Below are positions 9,927 to 23,400 of a stretch of 64,000 bases of DNA, one piece after another. A program made the position numbers and the translations under genes. The stretch is from Bryoerythrophyllum caledonicum. Its lineage: Eukaryota; Streptophyta; Bryopsida; Pottiales; Pottiaceae. The notes beneath the pieces were generated by a model. The model was given only the letters and a program-made list of their open reading frames with translations, ran no database searches and had not been told where the DNA came from. Location of the stretch: the NCBI GenBank assembly GCA_963971425.1, contig OZ020523.1, positions 23,479,105 to 23,543,104 of the forward strand. The letters are read 5' to 3'. The number at the start of each line of letters is the position of its first letter. Positions within the stretch are counted from its first letter, which is position 1.

Positions 9927-12461
9927 ATGGAGGCCATGGATATGGTACTGGAGCCTATTCCTCAAGTTTCTGACGCCTTGACAACTATTCGATATGTTAC
10001 CGACATTTCCAGTAAGTTTTTGATTAACAAGCATCAGTGCGAGCGTCTGGCAGCTCGCTATGGCGCCATCGGTGAGAAACTGAAAGAGGTGTCGAAAGGA
10101 TTTGTCGGTGCCAGTGCCGAATCAGACAGCAACAAGGTGGAGTATCCTGCATTTGATTACCTCCTCACAGTTCTGAAGAAAGGGAAGGCCTTGCTGTCGA
10201 AGTACATAGAGTCAGAAGCCAGCATCGCGAGCGTGCTCACTCAGACAGAGGATCGAGAGGCATTCGAGGAGATACATGCGGATCTAGACATCATGAATTC
10301 GTTGTTTCAGTTTGAGGACTTCGAGCACACCACGGAGAAGGAGAGGAGCGTGGTTTTCACCCAGGACGCTGAGAAGGATCGCAGCGAGATGTTTGATAGT
10401 TTGGACGAGTTGGCTCCAGTTTTAAAGAACCATGTGGACGATGTGAAGTCGGTGGTTTCTGAGAAAAGCAGTACTACCAGAGATGGTGAGTTGCCGTCCT
10501 ATCTGAACATTAACCCAGTCGTTGTTGAAGTCTATGATCCGGTGCGAAACCCGGAGAGGAAGAGCAAGCATGATCCACAGGAGACCATTGGCTGGGCGCT
10601 TGTGCACAAGGGCAGCTGGCTCGGCTGCAAATGTGCTCTCAAGATCTTCAAATCGAAGGATCCGACTTGGAACAGGAACGAGCTCTTGAAGGAGGTATGC
10701 TCGCTCATGAAGCTCCACCACCCCCACGTCGTGCAGCTCATGGGGTTCGCCCAGAACGACGAGCAGTGCTTGATTTTGATGGAGCTCATGGACACTGATC
10801 TGCGCCACTTCATGAACCAGCGTTGCTGCAGTGAACCAAAACGACGCCCCTTCACTCGGGTTCAGGAGCTGGACATCATCACCCAGATAGCCAAAGGCAC
10901 GTATTACTTGCACGAACAGGGTTATGTGCACGGGGAGCTGAAATGCTCCAACATCCTCGTCCAGCAGATTGGCGGTTACATCGATGTGAAGATCTCTGAC
11001 CTCCGAAGCTCCCAGAAGCTTCAAGACGCTTGGGATCCCGTGCTGTTCAGGGAGAGGGGTCTGAGGAGGCGGCCGCGATGGACAGCGCCGGAGGTTCACC
11101 GTTATGGCGAATCACTTGAGCTGCCGACACATGAACTCTTGAAGAAAACCGATGTGTATAGTTTTGGTATGGTTTGCTTTGAGGTAGTGACAGGAAAGCT
11201 ACCGTTCCAAGATATAAGAGGGGAGGCATTGGAGAGACGGATTGCGACAGGGGAGCTGATGCAAGAGCTTCCAGGCGAGCTGGATCCCAAGTTGAGAGGA
11301 CTGATAGAGTCTTGTTGGGAGCGTGACCCGAGTAAACGGCCATCATTTGAGACCATCTGCCATGTGCTGAACGACATCAGAGCTTCACAGCTTGCCGTTG
11401 CGACCAAGTCCTCTGGGATAGAGTATGTGCAACGTCTTCTCAGGTTGATTCCGTGGTTGTTGGGCCAGTTTGGAGACAGAGTAGAGAGGAGTGGAACTTC
11501 TAGCACATGGGGGATCTCACCTGCTGAAGCTGATGGATCAATGGAAGTGGATACAGATAGCGATTTGGCATTACCCGAGTTTGTGAGGATTGATCCTAGT
11601 GACCTGAAAAAGGTGCGACTCATTGGAGAGGGCTCCTTTGCGAAGGTCTATGAGGCGACATGGCTGGGCTGCAGATATGCGGTGAAGAAGATCAAATCAC
11701 CGTCACCAGTGTCGGTGCAACAAGAAGTAAAATTTCTGGTTGAGCTTCGACATCCTTCGATTGTGCGCCTGATGGGCTTAGCAGTACACTCGGACCGCCA
11801 GTGCTCGATTGTGATGGAATACATGGGCTGCAGTTTGAGGCAGCTCATTGAGTACCGCAAGCGGAAGAGGAAACTCGGCAGTCACTCAGTGCCTTTTGAG
11901 TTTCACGAAACTGTGTTGATCATTACCAAAATTGCGTTGGGGATGGCGTTTCTGCACTCCAGGGGTGTAACCCACCGGGACTTGAAGGCGGAAAACGTTC
12001 TGGTTCCCGAGCATTCTGGCTCCATCGATGTGAAGATCGCAGACTTCGGTGTGTCGCACCTCATTGATAGCGCCCAAAAACCTTTGCTAGGTGTGGGCTC
12101 TGCCTTCTGGCGTGCGCCTGAAGTGTTTCCTCGACCATCAGACGCTGGAGGTCACCAGCCTGCAATGATCGGCTACGACCTCAAGGCCGCGGATGTCTAT
12201 AGTTTCGCCATGACATGCTACGAGGTTGTGACAGGCGCGGTGCCACTGGACGACAAAGTCAAGGAATTAGGGCCCTCAGAGGCGACGTTGAAAGTGATTG
12301 CAGGGCTTCGACCCACGCTGCCTTCGGATCTGAACTCAGACGTGAAAGTGCTCATTGAGGAGTGTTGGGATGGGAAACCTGAGAAGCGACCCACCTTCTC
12401 CAGCATTTGCAGCAGACTGCAAAAGATTCAGCAAGCACTTCGGAACTCAGCTTGTGGCTAG
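9927..12461 (+). CDS. Tandem pseudokinase-kinase protein
   Basis: An 844-residue protein in one uninterrupted exon. Residues 1-200 form a helical N-terminal region that resembles the DUF1221/MLKL-like domain of plant tandem kinases. Domain 1 (about 218-490) keeps the Lys (CALKIF, near 238) but has HGELKCSN instead of HRDLKxxN (near 333) and DLR instead of DFG (near 357), so it is probably catalytically dead. Domain 2 (about 566-836) is complete: GEGSFAKVYEA loop, YAVKK lysine (584), HRDLKAEN (682), DFG (705) and an APE motif. It should be a cytosolic Ser/Thr or dual-specificity kinase of the RAF/TKL type. The open frame extends upstream to ATG 9750, but the extra 59 residues look like UTR or intron and a 3' splice site precedes ATG 9927, so I start there. 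Substrate unknown. Confidence 0.9.
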   Translation: MEAMDMVLEPIPQVSDALTTIRYVTDISSKFLINKHQCERLAARYGAIGEKLKEVSKGFVGASAESDSNKVEYPAFDYLLTVLKKGKALLSKYIESEASIASVLTQTEDREAFEEIHADLDIMNSLFQFEDFEHTTEKERSVVFTQDAEKDRSEMFDSLDELAPVLKNHVDDVKSVVSEKSSTTRDGELPSYLNINPVVVEVYDPVRNPERKSKHDPQETIGWALVHKGSWLGCKCALKIFKSKDPTWNRNELLKEVCSLMKLHHPHVVQLMGFAQNDEQCLILMELMDTDLRHFMNQRCCSEPKRRPFTRVQELDIITQIAKGTYYLHEQGYVHGELKCSNILVQQIGGYIDVKISDLRSSQKLQDAWDPVLFRERGLRRRPRWTAPEVHRYGESLELPTHELLKKTDVYSFGMVCFEVVTGKLPFQDIRGEALERRIATGELMQELPGELDPKLRGLIESCWERDPSKRPSFETICHVLNDIRASQLAVATKSSGIEYVQRLLRLIPWLLGQFGDRVERSGTSSTWGISPAEADGSMEVDTDSDLALPEFVRIDPSDLKKVRLIGEGSFAKVYEATWLGCRYAVKKIKSPSPVSVQQEVKFLVELRHPSIVRLMGLAVHSDRQCSIVMEYMGCSLRQLIEYRKRKRKLGSHSVPFEFHETVLIITKIALGMAFLHSRGVTHRDLKAENVLVPEHSGSIDVKIADFGVSHLIDSAQKPLLGVGSAFWRAPEVFPRPSDAGGHQPAMIGYDLKAADVYSFAMTCYEVVTGAVPLDDKVKELGPSEATLKVIAGLRPTLPSDLNSDVKVLIEECWDGKPEKRPTFSSICSRLQKIQQALRNSACG

Positions 12462-13206
12462 CACTGTGTTCTGCTCATGTATCATCCGATCCCTGGAGAC
12501 TTCGTGATGTAGCATTCTGTAGGTTGGATTATTTCACAATCCAAAAGTGTGTACGAGAGTTGTAGCAAATGAGGTAGCACACCATGCTATGGAAATTTGA
12601 GGTAGAGAAAAGAAAGTTTAAAATCACATAGTTCATCAAACAAAGATTTTGCTCAGTGGCTTCCTCTTATCTTAAAAACTCAGCATTCATAGGACCTCAG
12701 CTTCGCAGAATTATTCAACTGCAAGAGAGGAATATGGCAGCTGCACAACTTCGTATGAGATCGAAGTATCGTCTCGGAATCTCCAAAATGTAGGGCTGCA
12801 CCCATCACTACTATGAAATATTACACTCACTGATAACCTTCTGCCCATTTCCACTCCACACTGCACCAAGCTGAGGGGGTGAGTAAATCAGGGATACTAC
12901 AAACGAAGGCCCCATCGTACCTAAAAAATAGGCGATTCAATGATCAATCAACGACCCAAAGAATTTTTCTGAACTCCAAAATGTGCAGCAGCCTACCTAC
13001 TTGGGCCACAGCACTATGGAGAGGAGTGTAGCAAACTATCACATGCACGACAGATATACATGAACCACGCACTCACGTCTACCTCACACGAGTTGCCCGC
13101 CTCGTCTTGTGAGCTGGAAGCGCCTCCTTGAAGCTGGTAAATTTGCTGCCGGTGCAGTTTCTAGAGAGGATTCAGCTAAGGTTTCACCAAATCCAAATGC
13201 AGGATC
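12462..13206. other. Convergent 3' untranslated regions
   Basis: The space between the stop of the kinase gene and the stop of the sugar transporter, which face each other. No additional gene is visible; it presumably holds both 3' UTRs. Confidence 0.5.
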
Positions 13207-16200
13207 TCACTTGAACGAAGCTTCAATCTGTTCCAGCGTGCGACCACGGGTTTCTGGTACAAACATGGCAACGAACACAACAGTGCCCACACATTCGGCA
13301 GCAAATATCCAGAACGAACCTGCACTCACAAAGTTTCAAACCACGATTGTTAGAAAACTCACGCTTCAAAAGTTTTGCATTTCCATCCATCAGGTTAAGA
13401 TGAGACGTTTAGTTCCATACCCTGACAATCACATAAATTCCCAGGTTTTTTTTTCTTTTTGGACGACCCTGTTATAGTACTTAGGCACTCAACATAGGTG
13501 TATTACCTGTTGAGCTCCAGAGAAGCATGAAGTTGAAAATCATGGTGACAGCATACGAGCAGAACCAATTGATCAGAGTGGCAACGCTTCCAGCAACTCC
13601 TTTCACATGCGCAGGAAAGATCTGTGCAAAGAATGACAAACCATAAGATTAATGACAGTTTTTTAAAAACTTGAGAAATGTAGCTGCGCTGCATTGAGAA
13701 GCCGCAAGTTGTCGCATTGACGGATCAAGATCAAGCACTCACCTCAGACATGATAATCCATGGAATAGCACCTATTCCCAAAGAGAACGTTGCAATATAA
13801 ACCTGCGCGAGAAACACGAATCAATGAACTGATTAACTGGCGCCATATTTCTGAAACCATGGCTAGCAAGGAATTGGCAAGTTCACGGAGAAATTGGGCT
13901 TGGACTGAGGCTCTCGAGTTTGCTCATTAGCAAGTACACAGAGTAACTGAGTATATTTCAGATGGTCAAGCACAAAATGGAATCTAAAACTTACCAGAAG
14001 GCTGACAAGTGCCAGCACGCAAATGAATGTGTTCAAAGCATCTGACATTTTCTCTGGCTGCAAAGTCTGTAGAAATTGAACATTACATATCAGAAATTCA
14101 TACAATCTTTCCACCGTAAGAAAGGTGCACATATAATCAGATATGGACTTTTCAGACGCGCCAAGATACTCAAACGCAGAGTCAAAATTAAAAATCCTGT
14201 AGAGAAGATGCTGACCCGCAAGTAGAAGGAAAATCCAACGAAGAAGAGGCTGAGGGCCATGCCACCTGCAGATACCTGCAAGCACATAGTTATGTCAGCA
14301 CGAAAATCAGAATTAGGCACCACCAGATGCCCAGATTTTTGCTCGGTATACAAACTCAAGTTGCAATCACCACCAAACACCTTACTGAGCTACAAAACTC
14401 AATATCTACGACATAAAATTCTTCGTTAGTAGATCAGGGATTGGCAGTGAGCTCAAAACTCGCGAACCGCAAGTTGCAAGTCCCATTTACAGATTCTTCT
14501 CTTTACAAGAATATTTGTGTGAACTATTCAAACTTGGTCGTTCAATTACCATGAGCAAAATACGCCGTCCTGCTTTATCCATCAGACCAGCTGCAGCAAG
14601 AGTCATAATGACCTGCAAACAGAAATCAAAACAAGTAGCATCAACAACTGGCCTTCACCACTGTCGTGAACACGAAAATTATGGGTATGCTCTTCGGCCA
14701 ACAAGGACTAGTTTGCAGACTACGAAGCATAGATTCTCACCTGTAAAGTACCCAATCCAACAGAGGCTATATCTGGATTGGTAACACCTGCGACATGTTC
14801 AAGTGGTAGTGAGAGTCATACTCAAGGCAGATACGACAGCGCCGTAAGATACGATGGCGCTTAAATGCAGCAACAACAGCATATTAGCTATGAAAAAACT
14901 AGCCATATTTAAGCTTAACTCGACCCCTTGTACCAGGTTACCACACAATGAAAGCGGATGAATTTGAAACATTTACAGGATCTACTACTGTGTTTAAGAT
15001 CTACAAAAATATTTATAGGATCTTACCAGCTGTAGCAAAGATTGATTTGGAGAAGAACATGACCGCATTAATGCCAGAGAATTGTTGAAGAACCATCAGT
15101 CCTATTCCAGCCTTCATTCAAAGGAACAAGTAGCTCAGTACCAACTAAGTATACTAAAGTAGCAAATTAATATCCTGAAGTAAAAAAAATTAGTATGGAA
15201 CTGATATTATAACATGGTCGGGCCGAGAACTTACAATGAGCGGACGAGAAAGTTTGCGGTCCTTAAGGTCGCTCAACTTGACACTCGGCAGAGCATTTGA
15301 AGCTTCCATAGTCGCCTGCACACGTGCCCACATAGATTGTCACAGTGAAATCTCAGAAAGAAAAAGAAAACGTAGGGAGTGACATTTAGCGAAGTAAAAA
15401 CGTACCTGAATGTCTGCGATCTCATTAGCAGTATTGAAATCCTCGCCTCGTAGCTTTTGCAAACACGAAGAAAGCTCCTCTTCCTTGCCCGCCTTAGCCT
15501 ATCCACAGAAAAAACCGCTTAAAGCCCCGAAATGTTTTGACCCAAATTTCAGCAACTAAGCAGGTCATCTGAATTCCGAATCATAGACATCTGCATCGAG
15601 TATGAAAGACAGAAATGCACATCATGACAAAATGACTGTTGGCTACATAACAATTTACTACATCAGTGCAATTTGCAAAATCATACCAGCCAGCGAGGAC
15701 TCTCAGGAACAAATAGGAGACCAACGATCAAAGCGATCTCGGGTACAGAACCTGCCAAAAACACTTGCTCCCTTGTCATTGTTGGACCACCGCAGAATTG
15801 CTTGACATCTATCTTCAACCTAGAGAAGACTTGCGAACTGTATATGCCCATAGTACACTACTACTGTAGTACAATTGCTCGAGATGAACCCACATACATA
15901 TACCATTGTAAGTAACTACACTGTGATCAAACCTGGAGTTCAAAAGATGACTCATTGACAAAAATAGCTAGATCTAGTGATAACTTTCATTCCCGAAAAA
16001 AAACATCTGGCTCTGGAGCCTCACTTTCGTAACAAGATAGAAGATAATTCTGAGACATACCAAGTACAGCAAGGAAGCGCCACTCGAAGAACATGCCACA
16101 TGTGTACGAAAGGGTAATGCCAATTGTTATGGCAAGCTGGACCATGACAAGGAACACAAGGACTGCAGTCAGCTCCATTGTGCTTGTGAATCCCAGGAGC

Positions 16201-17670
16201 ATTACCAGAGTACCAAGGCAAGGCATATAATGGATCATAGTAATAATAGACAAAAGCAATGAACAACTTCCGTCTCAAGCGCTTCTAATCACTTTTGTTG
16301 AAAAGAAGAAATTTTATGAAATGAAAAGTGCAAGAATCTCGTACCTGATTCATTGTTCCAAGGGTTCCCCTCAAATGCTTAGGTGAGATCTCTCCGATGT
16401 ACATTGGTACCTGACAAGAAATGGTACAAAATCTCAGCATGTAAAACACTCCAGGTTTTCTCAACCACAGGCAGCCATGACAAATGGCTACGAAACATCA
16501 AGGAGAACTGCTATTAGAAAACAAAATAGTCATTTAGCTGAGCTACCCTAGACGAACAACAAAAGCACAAAGGTCGAGGAATTACAGTAAAAGAGATAAT
16601 GCCTCCTCCAAAGCCGATAAGGGTCCTCGCTATAATCAAAGGAGTTGCAGACTGCAAGTAGATAGATTTGTGAGTACCATACTCTAAATTTCAAATCCCT
16701 TCCAAACAGGCTTAAATCGCAACAAGGAGTTGTCCCGAGATAAAAACCAGGATGGGTGCCAATGGAACCACAGACTGTCAATTATACAGGTGCTACATCA
16801 AGACACTTCTACTCAAAAACCTGTCACAAACAACGTAAATGATATACCCTGTAGGTTGTACTCACCTTGCCTAACACAATAAGACTCCATCCTGCCAGCA
16901 AGGGAATTACAGCCAGCAACAGGGCCTGTACATTCAGGGGAAGGACCAACGTCAGAAAGAGCGAAAAAAACCCAGAATGGCTAAGAGGACGATAAATAAA
17001 ACAAACAACCAACCTAAAGCTACTCATATCAGAAGCGAAAACTCTGATATGATAATACTCAAACTGCTTAGTAACGAAGAAGAAACTTACTAGTCTCCGC
17101 CCCAAGTAATCAGCTAAGCGACCACTTATAATCGCACCAACCATACAGCCCACATTGAGAATGGATCCAAATGTCGAAAACTGCATTAAAAAAATAAAAA
17201 TAAAAAAGTCACAATTCTGTATCAAATGAAGAGAACTGTAAAAAGAAATCAGGTGTGACCGATCGGTGTGAAGTATTCCCGTAAGAATTGCAATGTAGCA
17301 TTTGCTGACCTGGGCAATTGTGAAATTGAGGTCCTGGATGATGGCAGATTGAGTTGGAGACGTGTAACCCAGCTGCAAAAAACCACACAGAAAATAAATC
17401 AACCAATTCCAGTCACGGGAAAGAACTCAGTTCCACCCCCAACAGAATTGGAAACCCTATTATCCTCACCGCGAATCCCAAGGAGAGGGGCCCGAGGGCG
17501 ACCACGAGAGTCGAGAAGACGGCGTATCCCGAATTCGGCAGCACCGCGTCCCTCCGCGACCGCACCGAGTGGCGCTGGTGGTGCGAGCTTCGGGGCTTGC
17601 TCAGCAACGGCCTCTCCACGTCCCGGCTCGCGCTCCCCGCCTCCACCCCATTCAAATCCTCCTGCGCCAT
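13207..17670 (-). CDS. ERD6-like vacuolar sugar transporter
   Basis: Eighteen exons, all with GT-AG borders and compatible phases, give 488 residues, the usual family length. Exons (minus): 17670-17470, 17372-17310, 17180-17091, 16925-16866, 16651-16586, 16410-16345, 16136-16061, 15751-15687, 15498-15406, 15315-15235, 15111-15027, 14787-14741, 14612-14550, 14275-14216, 14057-13995, 13802-13743, 13621-13507, 13319-13207. Motifs of the major-facilitator sugar porters are all present: DYLGRR (about 112-117), PESPRWL (223-229), LQQFSGIN after 287, DKAGRR, IPWIIMSE (406-413) and PETRGR (474-479). Twelve membrane helices are expected. The N-terminus has a dileucine (RPLL, 20-23), consistent with tonoplast targeting as in Arabidopsis ERDL6, which exports sugar from the vacuole by proton coupling. 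Localisation and substrate are inferred from the family. Confidence 0.95.
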
Positions 17671-20006
17671 CTATCAACCCCCAAAACCCCCACTCAATCA
17701 CTCCGATCCATTGATCTCTCCCCAAAATCCTAACTCCAAAACGCAAACCCACCTCACCAAAACTCCAACTCAGTAGAGAAACATCAGCTTCCTCTCCCGT
17801 TGCTCCCAAGACGAAACTCTGATCTCTCTAGATTTGCTAGACGGTTTCGTGATGTGTAAGTTGCGCGTGACTCAATTTAAACATCCGCTACAAGCAAGGA
17901 TGGAAACCAATGGAAACAGAGACCATCAATTCTAAAGAAAATTCTAGGAGCTGGTACAATCAGGGTATTGATCACACACGATGTGGTGATCAAACTAGGT
18001 ATCTAGAGGGTCCTACACAGAGCAGAAAGGACAAAATGGCGACGGAGAATCCGAGGAGGGGACGGACAAAATGAGGGGCAGAGGAGCTGTGGACATGAAT
18101 GGGAGACGGAGGGGAACGGGGGGCGTGCGACGCTCCAGCGCGAGCCCGGCGCGAGCGCAGCGCGTGCTCGGCCAGGCTGTGAGTGTACTTGCAGTTACAG
18201 ATGTTGGGGGCCGGGGCGCTGCCGATGCTTGTCATTGTTGTTCATCCGGAATTTTCAATGGAGGGTTGCATTGTGTGCACTTGGTGTCGTGCATGAATTT
18301 GAAGCATGTGCCGCTAGGAAGTTATTCCTACTTGGATTTTCTTTTTTCACTCTTCATACACCAATCGATACTAACACCGTATTTGTGAAAAGTGCGCATG
18401 TCATATAAAATATGCACATTGAGAAAACGCAAATGTTTGAGATGGATTCACAAAGATTAATTTTTGGACATATACAACAAATAGTTGTCTCAAGAAAGCG
18501 CTTGCTTGGGAACATTAAAATGAAAATTTAGTACCTATCATAATGCAATAAGCATAAGTTTAATAATTTAAATTCCTATTGTAGATTCCACCCAAGGGAT
18601 AGAGGTTACCATAACCACATCATCTCACAATTCATAGGAGGTTGAAACTTATATTGGAAGGTACTAATTTTATTGTTTGTATATTAGTTTGTTTTTTTAT
18701 AATTCTTGGAGCTTTTAGAAGAATCTTACATTTCTTAAGAAATTAAATAAGGAATAAGTTCTAGAATAATATTCAAATAATTATTTTATTAAAATATTTG
18801 GCAAACTATAAAGCCATATATGAACATCAATATTGTTACCATAGATAATTTTTGTTAGAAAGATTCAAAAGACTTATTTTAACTACTCAAAAACTACTCT
18901 CCTAAGCTCCAAGAACTATCTACCTTCATTATAACCTGGCCATGGTGATGCCAATTGACAATCTATAGGCGGTTGTAAAGATGAAAACTTTTCTCCGTGA
19001 GGAAATTTTAAGCTTCCTTTCAATCTTCTCTTTAAACACTATCATTGTCTTTGTAACTCCTACAATACTCTTCCATGCATTGATGATTGATTCAATAAGG
19101 GATATGGTCATGTTGTACTTGAGACTGTTTTCAAGATCTTCTTTGCAAGTCCCGTATCTTTTGTGATACACTTTAGGTTCATCTTGCACACGTACATGTT
19201 TAGCTTGATACCACAATACTATTGCAATGCCATCAAAACATGCTTGGCAAGACATACTTATTACTTTAGCAAGGAAAAAATGGACTTCCATTCAATTGAT
19301 CCTCTTCACTTGTCTTCTAAGCCACAACCACGCCTATTGAGACATTCCTTTTGGGATCAAAGGATGCAAAAGCATTTTGTGTCACACATTGTTTTAATCC
19401 AACCAAGGTCTTTGCTTGCTTATGTCAAATTATATATGCAAGTTCTCTATGGACCATGGAATTTCCACAATCTCGATGCCCTTATGGTCTCAGAGGCCGG
19501 CCCAAAATAATTAGAATCCATTATTGGAGGGAGAAATTGCATCATTTTTCCAATAACAAAATTTGTTGCAATTGTTACCTCTCTTGCTTGAGTATTTTTC
19601 CTATTTCTATCTCTTCAAAAGGCCAAATTGGAATTGTGGCCTCTAAGCTTTGGTTGCAATGAAGGATATCCATGTAGGTGACGGAAGTGCCCCAAGACAA
19701 ACATATTCACTCTTTGGCATCCACAATGGTGATTAAGCATATGGTTTGTACTGAATACGTGGCTTCCCACCATCAAGGTAGAACTTAAAGTGATGTGGTT
19801 GGCTAGTACCAACAAACGCATCTTTACACAAATGCGGTGATATAAACTTATTTGAATCACAAACATGCTCAAAATGTTCACACCAAATTAATAGCTTTGA
19901 GCGCAAGAAATGTTCTTCAATGAGTTGTAACAATATTTTGAGGCTATCTATGTCCCTAACCTTCACTGCCCTGGATATAGCACTAAACCTTTCATCAATG
20001 TATTCA
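17671..20006. other. Promoter region then AT-rich gene-free DNA
   Basis: 17671-18250 is GC-rich and should hold the transporter's 5' UTR and promoter. From 18250 the sequence turns AT-rich. On the minus strand, 18929-19990 has several short open stretches that read like degraded protein (for example KILLQLIEEHFLRSKLLIW near 19910), broken by stops; I cannot name the source. It may be an old transposon or pseudogene remnant. Confidence 0.35.
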
Positions 20007-20018
20007 TGCGTATGGCCT
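20007..20018 (+). repeat. Target-site duplication, left copy
   Basis: TGCGTATGGCCT here is repeated exactly at 35594-35605, directly after the (TTC)n tail of the retrotransposon. The pair therefore marks both ends of copy B. Confidence 0.8.
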
Positions 20019-20429
20019 TACGAAAGGAAACCGTAGGGAGATGAGAGAGGAGTAGCTCCGTGAAACCTGGTGAGGAGAGGTTTAGGTGTTAGGCAGAAAC
20101 GAAGCACAAGGCATTGAGAGAAGCTGGATCTCATTGCAAATCCCGTTGTGCACCTCGTTTTGTTGCTAGAAGGTGTTTCTAGGATGTGTAAGAGTGTTGG
20201 CAGGGATTACAAGACCTTGATCTATTGTCACAAGTTTGAAAGGGCTGCAAAGGATCTAGCACTAGTATGGGAGAGTAGATCTGAAGTGGGGCTCTGTGTT
20301 GGCCCAGATCTAGCTCTAGGTCCTGCACTACCCACGTCAAACATGTACAAGTAGTTCCAGATCTGGATACCATACCACAACTAGAAACATCACACCATTC
20401 ACCTCCTCAACCAGGACACAAGCGCACAC

Positions 20430-23400
20430 ATGAAGATCAATTCCAGGCCACAATGTGCACAAGACCAACGCCAAGATACAAGATCAGCCCACGAGATTCA
20501 ACAAACCCAAGGACCAGATAAGTCTCATATGTGTATTCTGTACTTAGGAAAATTTCAATACTTCTTATGCAAACTTGATAATAAGATGCTAGGGACTGCT
20601 GATGTTGTGTTATATATGATTAACCCCTATTACAAGGAGCCACAAAGCTACCATAGATCGAGAAGAGCAGCACTCGTACGCCAGGTACAAAGCAAGGAGC
20701 AACAATACCCAAGGAAGACCACCAAGCCACCTGCAAAAGAAATGCACCGACGTCAACGCTCTGCAACCACCAAAACCAGCAACAAAACCAAGACAAACAA
20801 CAACAACGACGCAACTCCCATCATGGCCAAGGTACGTTTCCAAAACTCTAATCTAACCATTTTCTGCTTGTTGTTACATATCATCAGGAAAAACCACGAA
20901 CTCTCAAGACGGGCAGCCAACAGAAGAGGAATACACAGACAAGACAAACAGGAGGCGAATAAAAACTCAACATCGACACACATGAACCTACCGAAATCAG
21001 GAATGAAGGAAGAACAAATCCGCAGATCCCAATACTGCTTCTGCACACTTAGTGGTAAGGTCCCAAGGACTGCTGATATTGTGGTATACATGACTAACCC
21101 CTATAACAAAGTGCTACAAAGCTACCATAGATCGAGAGGAGCAACACTTGTACGCCAGGTGCAAAGCAAGGAGCAGCAGTACCTGCGGAAGGCCACCAAG
21201 ACACCTGCGACAGAAACACACCAACGTCAACGCTCTGCAATCACTGAATCCATCGCCAAACCCAAGACAAACAGCAACAACGACGCAACTCCCATCATGG
21301 CCAAGGTACGTTTCCAAAACTCTAATCTATCCATTTTCTGCTTGCTGTTACATATCATCAGGAAAAACCACGAACTCTCAAGACGGGCAGCCAACAACAG
21401 AAGAATATACAGACAAGACAAACAGATGGCGAACAAAAACTCAACATCGACACACACGAACCTACCGAAATCAGGAATGAAGGAAGAACAGATCCGCAGA
21501 TCCCAATACTGCTTCTGCAAACTGAATGGTATGGTTCTAATGACTGTTGATGTTGTGTTATGCATGACTAACCACTATAACAAAGAGCCACAAAGCTACC
21601 ACAGATCGAGAAGTGCAGCACTAGTAGGCCAGGTACGAAGCAGGGAGCAGCAGTACCCGAGGAAGACCACCAAGTCACCTGCAAAAGTAATGCACCGATG
21701 TCAACGTTCTGCAACCACCAAAACCATCGCCAAACCCAAGACAAACAGCAACAACGACGCAACTCCCATCAAGGCCAAGGTACGTTTCCAAAACACTAAT
21801 CTAACCATTTTCTGCATGTTGCTACTTATCATCAGGAAAAACCAAGAACTCTCAAGATGGGCAGCCTACAGTAAAGGAATATACAAACAAGACAAACAGG
21901 AGGCAAACAAAAACTCATCACCGAAATACGTGAACCTGCCGCAATTAGGATTAGAGGAAGAACAGATCCGAAGACTCCACAACTTAAGAAGACCTAGGCA
22001 ACACACAAAAACAAGATGCGAGCACAACCAGCTTCCACAACGACACACAAAAACAAGATCTGTGCACAACCAAGTAAGCGCCCACATAACTCTACCACCT
22101 TTATCCTCCCACTCTTGCAATTTCTTTCCAGATGATTACAGGAACAATGAGAAATCCACAAAGACATACTGCCAACTACTGTTGTTACGAAACCCTAGCC
22201 GTCATAACATTCCAAAAAATGACAAATCCATGAAGGACCAAGATCCAACATTTCATCTACAACATCAGAACCGCCCAGCTGAAGTCAAACGGCACTCTGT
22301 AGGAACAAACCCTAAACGGACACAAACTCAAGAACAACAACTTTCATCGAACACAACGACATCCACTAAACAACAATCCTCCACAAGGTATATAACACGA
22401 TACCATCTACCTCTTGAATCCTCTCACTTTGCTACACTACGCACATGCATTGTCTCTGCCTCTGCCTGCGTGAAGGATACATACCTGTGGAGAATCCAGC
22501 AGGAGAAGGAGCCACCGCCCTTGCAGCTGACAAAGACTCACCACACCCGTGAAGAACTCTCCCCTCTTGTCTTCCAGTTGTTTTCGTTGTTTTCGTTCTG
22601 CACCTCGTCTAGTCATGAATCAACTGACCCCAATTTATTGCTGATTCACTCCCTCCAGATCGACTTATGCCTATGCAGGACAGAAGAAATCTCAGAATCA
22701 GGGGAGAAGCCACTCATTCAACACACGAGGTTAGCAAGGCGGCAAACCAGATCCAAGCCCAAGCGGGAGGTATCTCACCTCATAGTTACGGAGGTGCTTG
22801 ATACACCTTCAGCAGTGAAGAGCCGTGGAACAGTCCCGGCAAACCCTGATACGATACCGAAGCTCGCAGATCTTGCAGGATCGCCCAGGCGCCCCCAACC
22901 CACCACGACCCTCGCCATCAACAATAGCTCTCGGTACTGTACCTGCATTACACGAAAAGAAGTCAGCCTGTGGTTCACTGCAATCGCGACAGCAACCAAC
23001 AAGGACGGGTGCACAAGGAATCAAGCCGTCAAGGGAAGCCAGCGACAACTACTACATATGTCCCGGCATCGACTTACTCCATCGCACCTGACCTCATTGC
23101 ACAAGAGAAGTCAAAATCGACTCCGCCAGAGCGATCTGTACGCCCTACGGCGCAATCCCAACTTGGAAGACATGTGGGCTGAACTCAAGAGTCGGAGCGC
23201 GGGCGTCGATAGCAACGCAGGAAGCCCTACCGTGGCAGGCGAGGGAGTAAGCCCGGACGCCACAAACCTTAGAGGCCGCCCGAGATCAAGAACCCCAGAA
23301 ACCGCTCCCACGAGCCGCAGTCTCCATAAGCGCCGCAGCCTCGACAGCCGCTGCCCTCACAGTCGTGTAAACGCCGCAAACTGTACAGGGAGCGCCCTTG

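Noticed and set aside
10422-11099. 225-codon antisense frame within the kinase gene
   Set aside because: Shadow of conserved kinase codons; no independent signal.
17399-17809. 136-codon minus-strand frame at transporter exon 1
   Set aside because: Gly-rich product in another phase; the ATG at 17670 frame joins the spliced transporter exactly.
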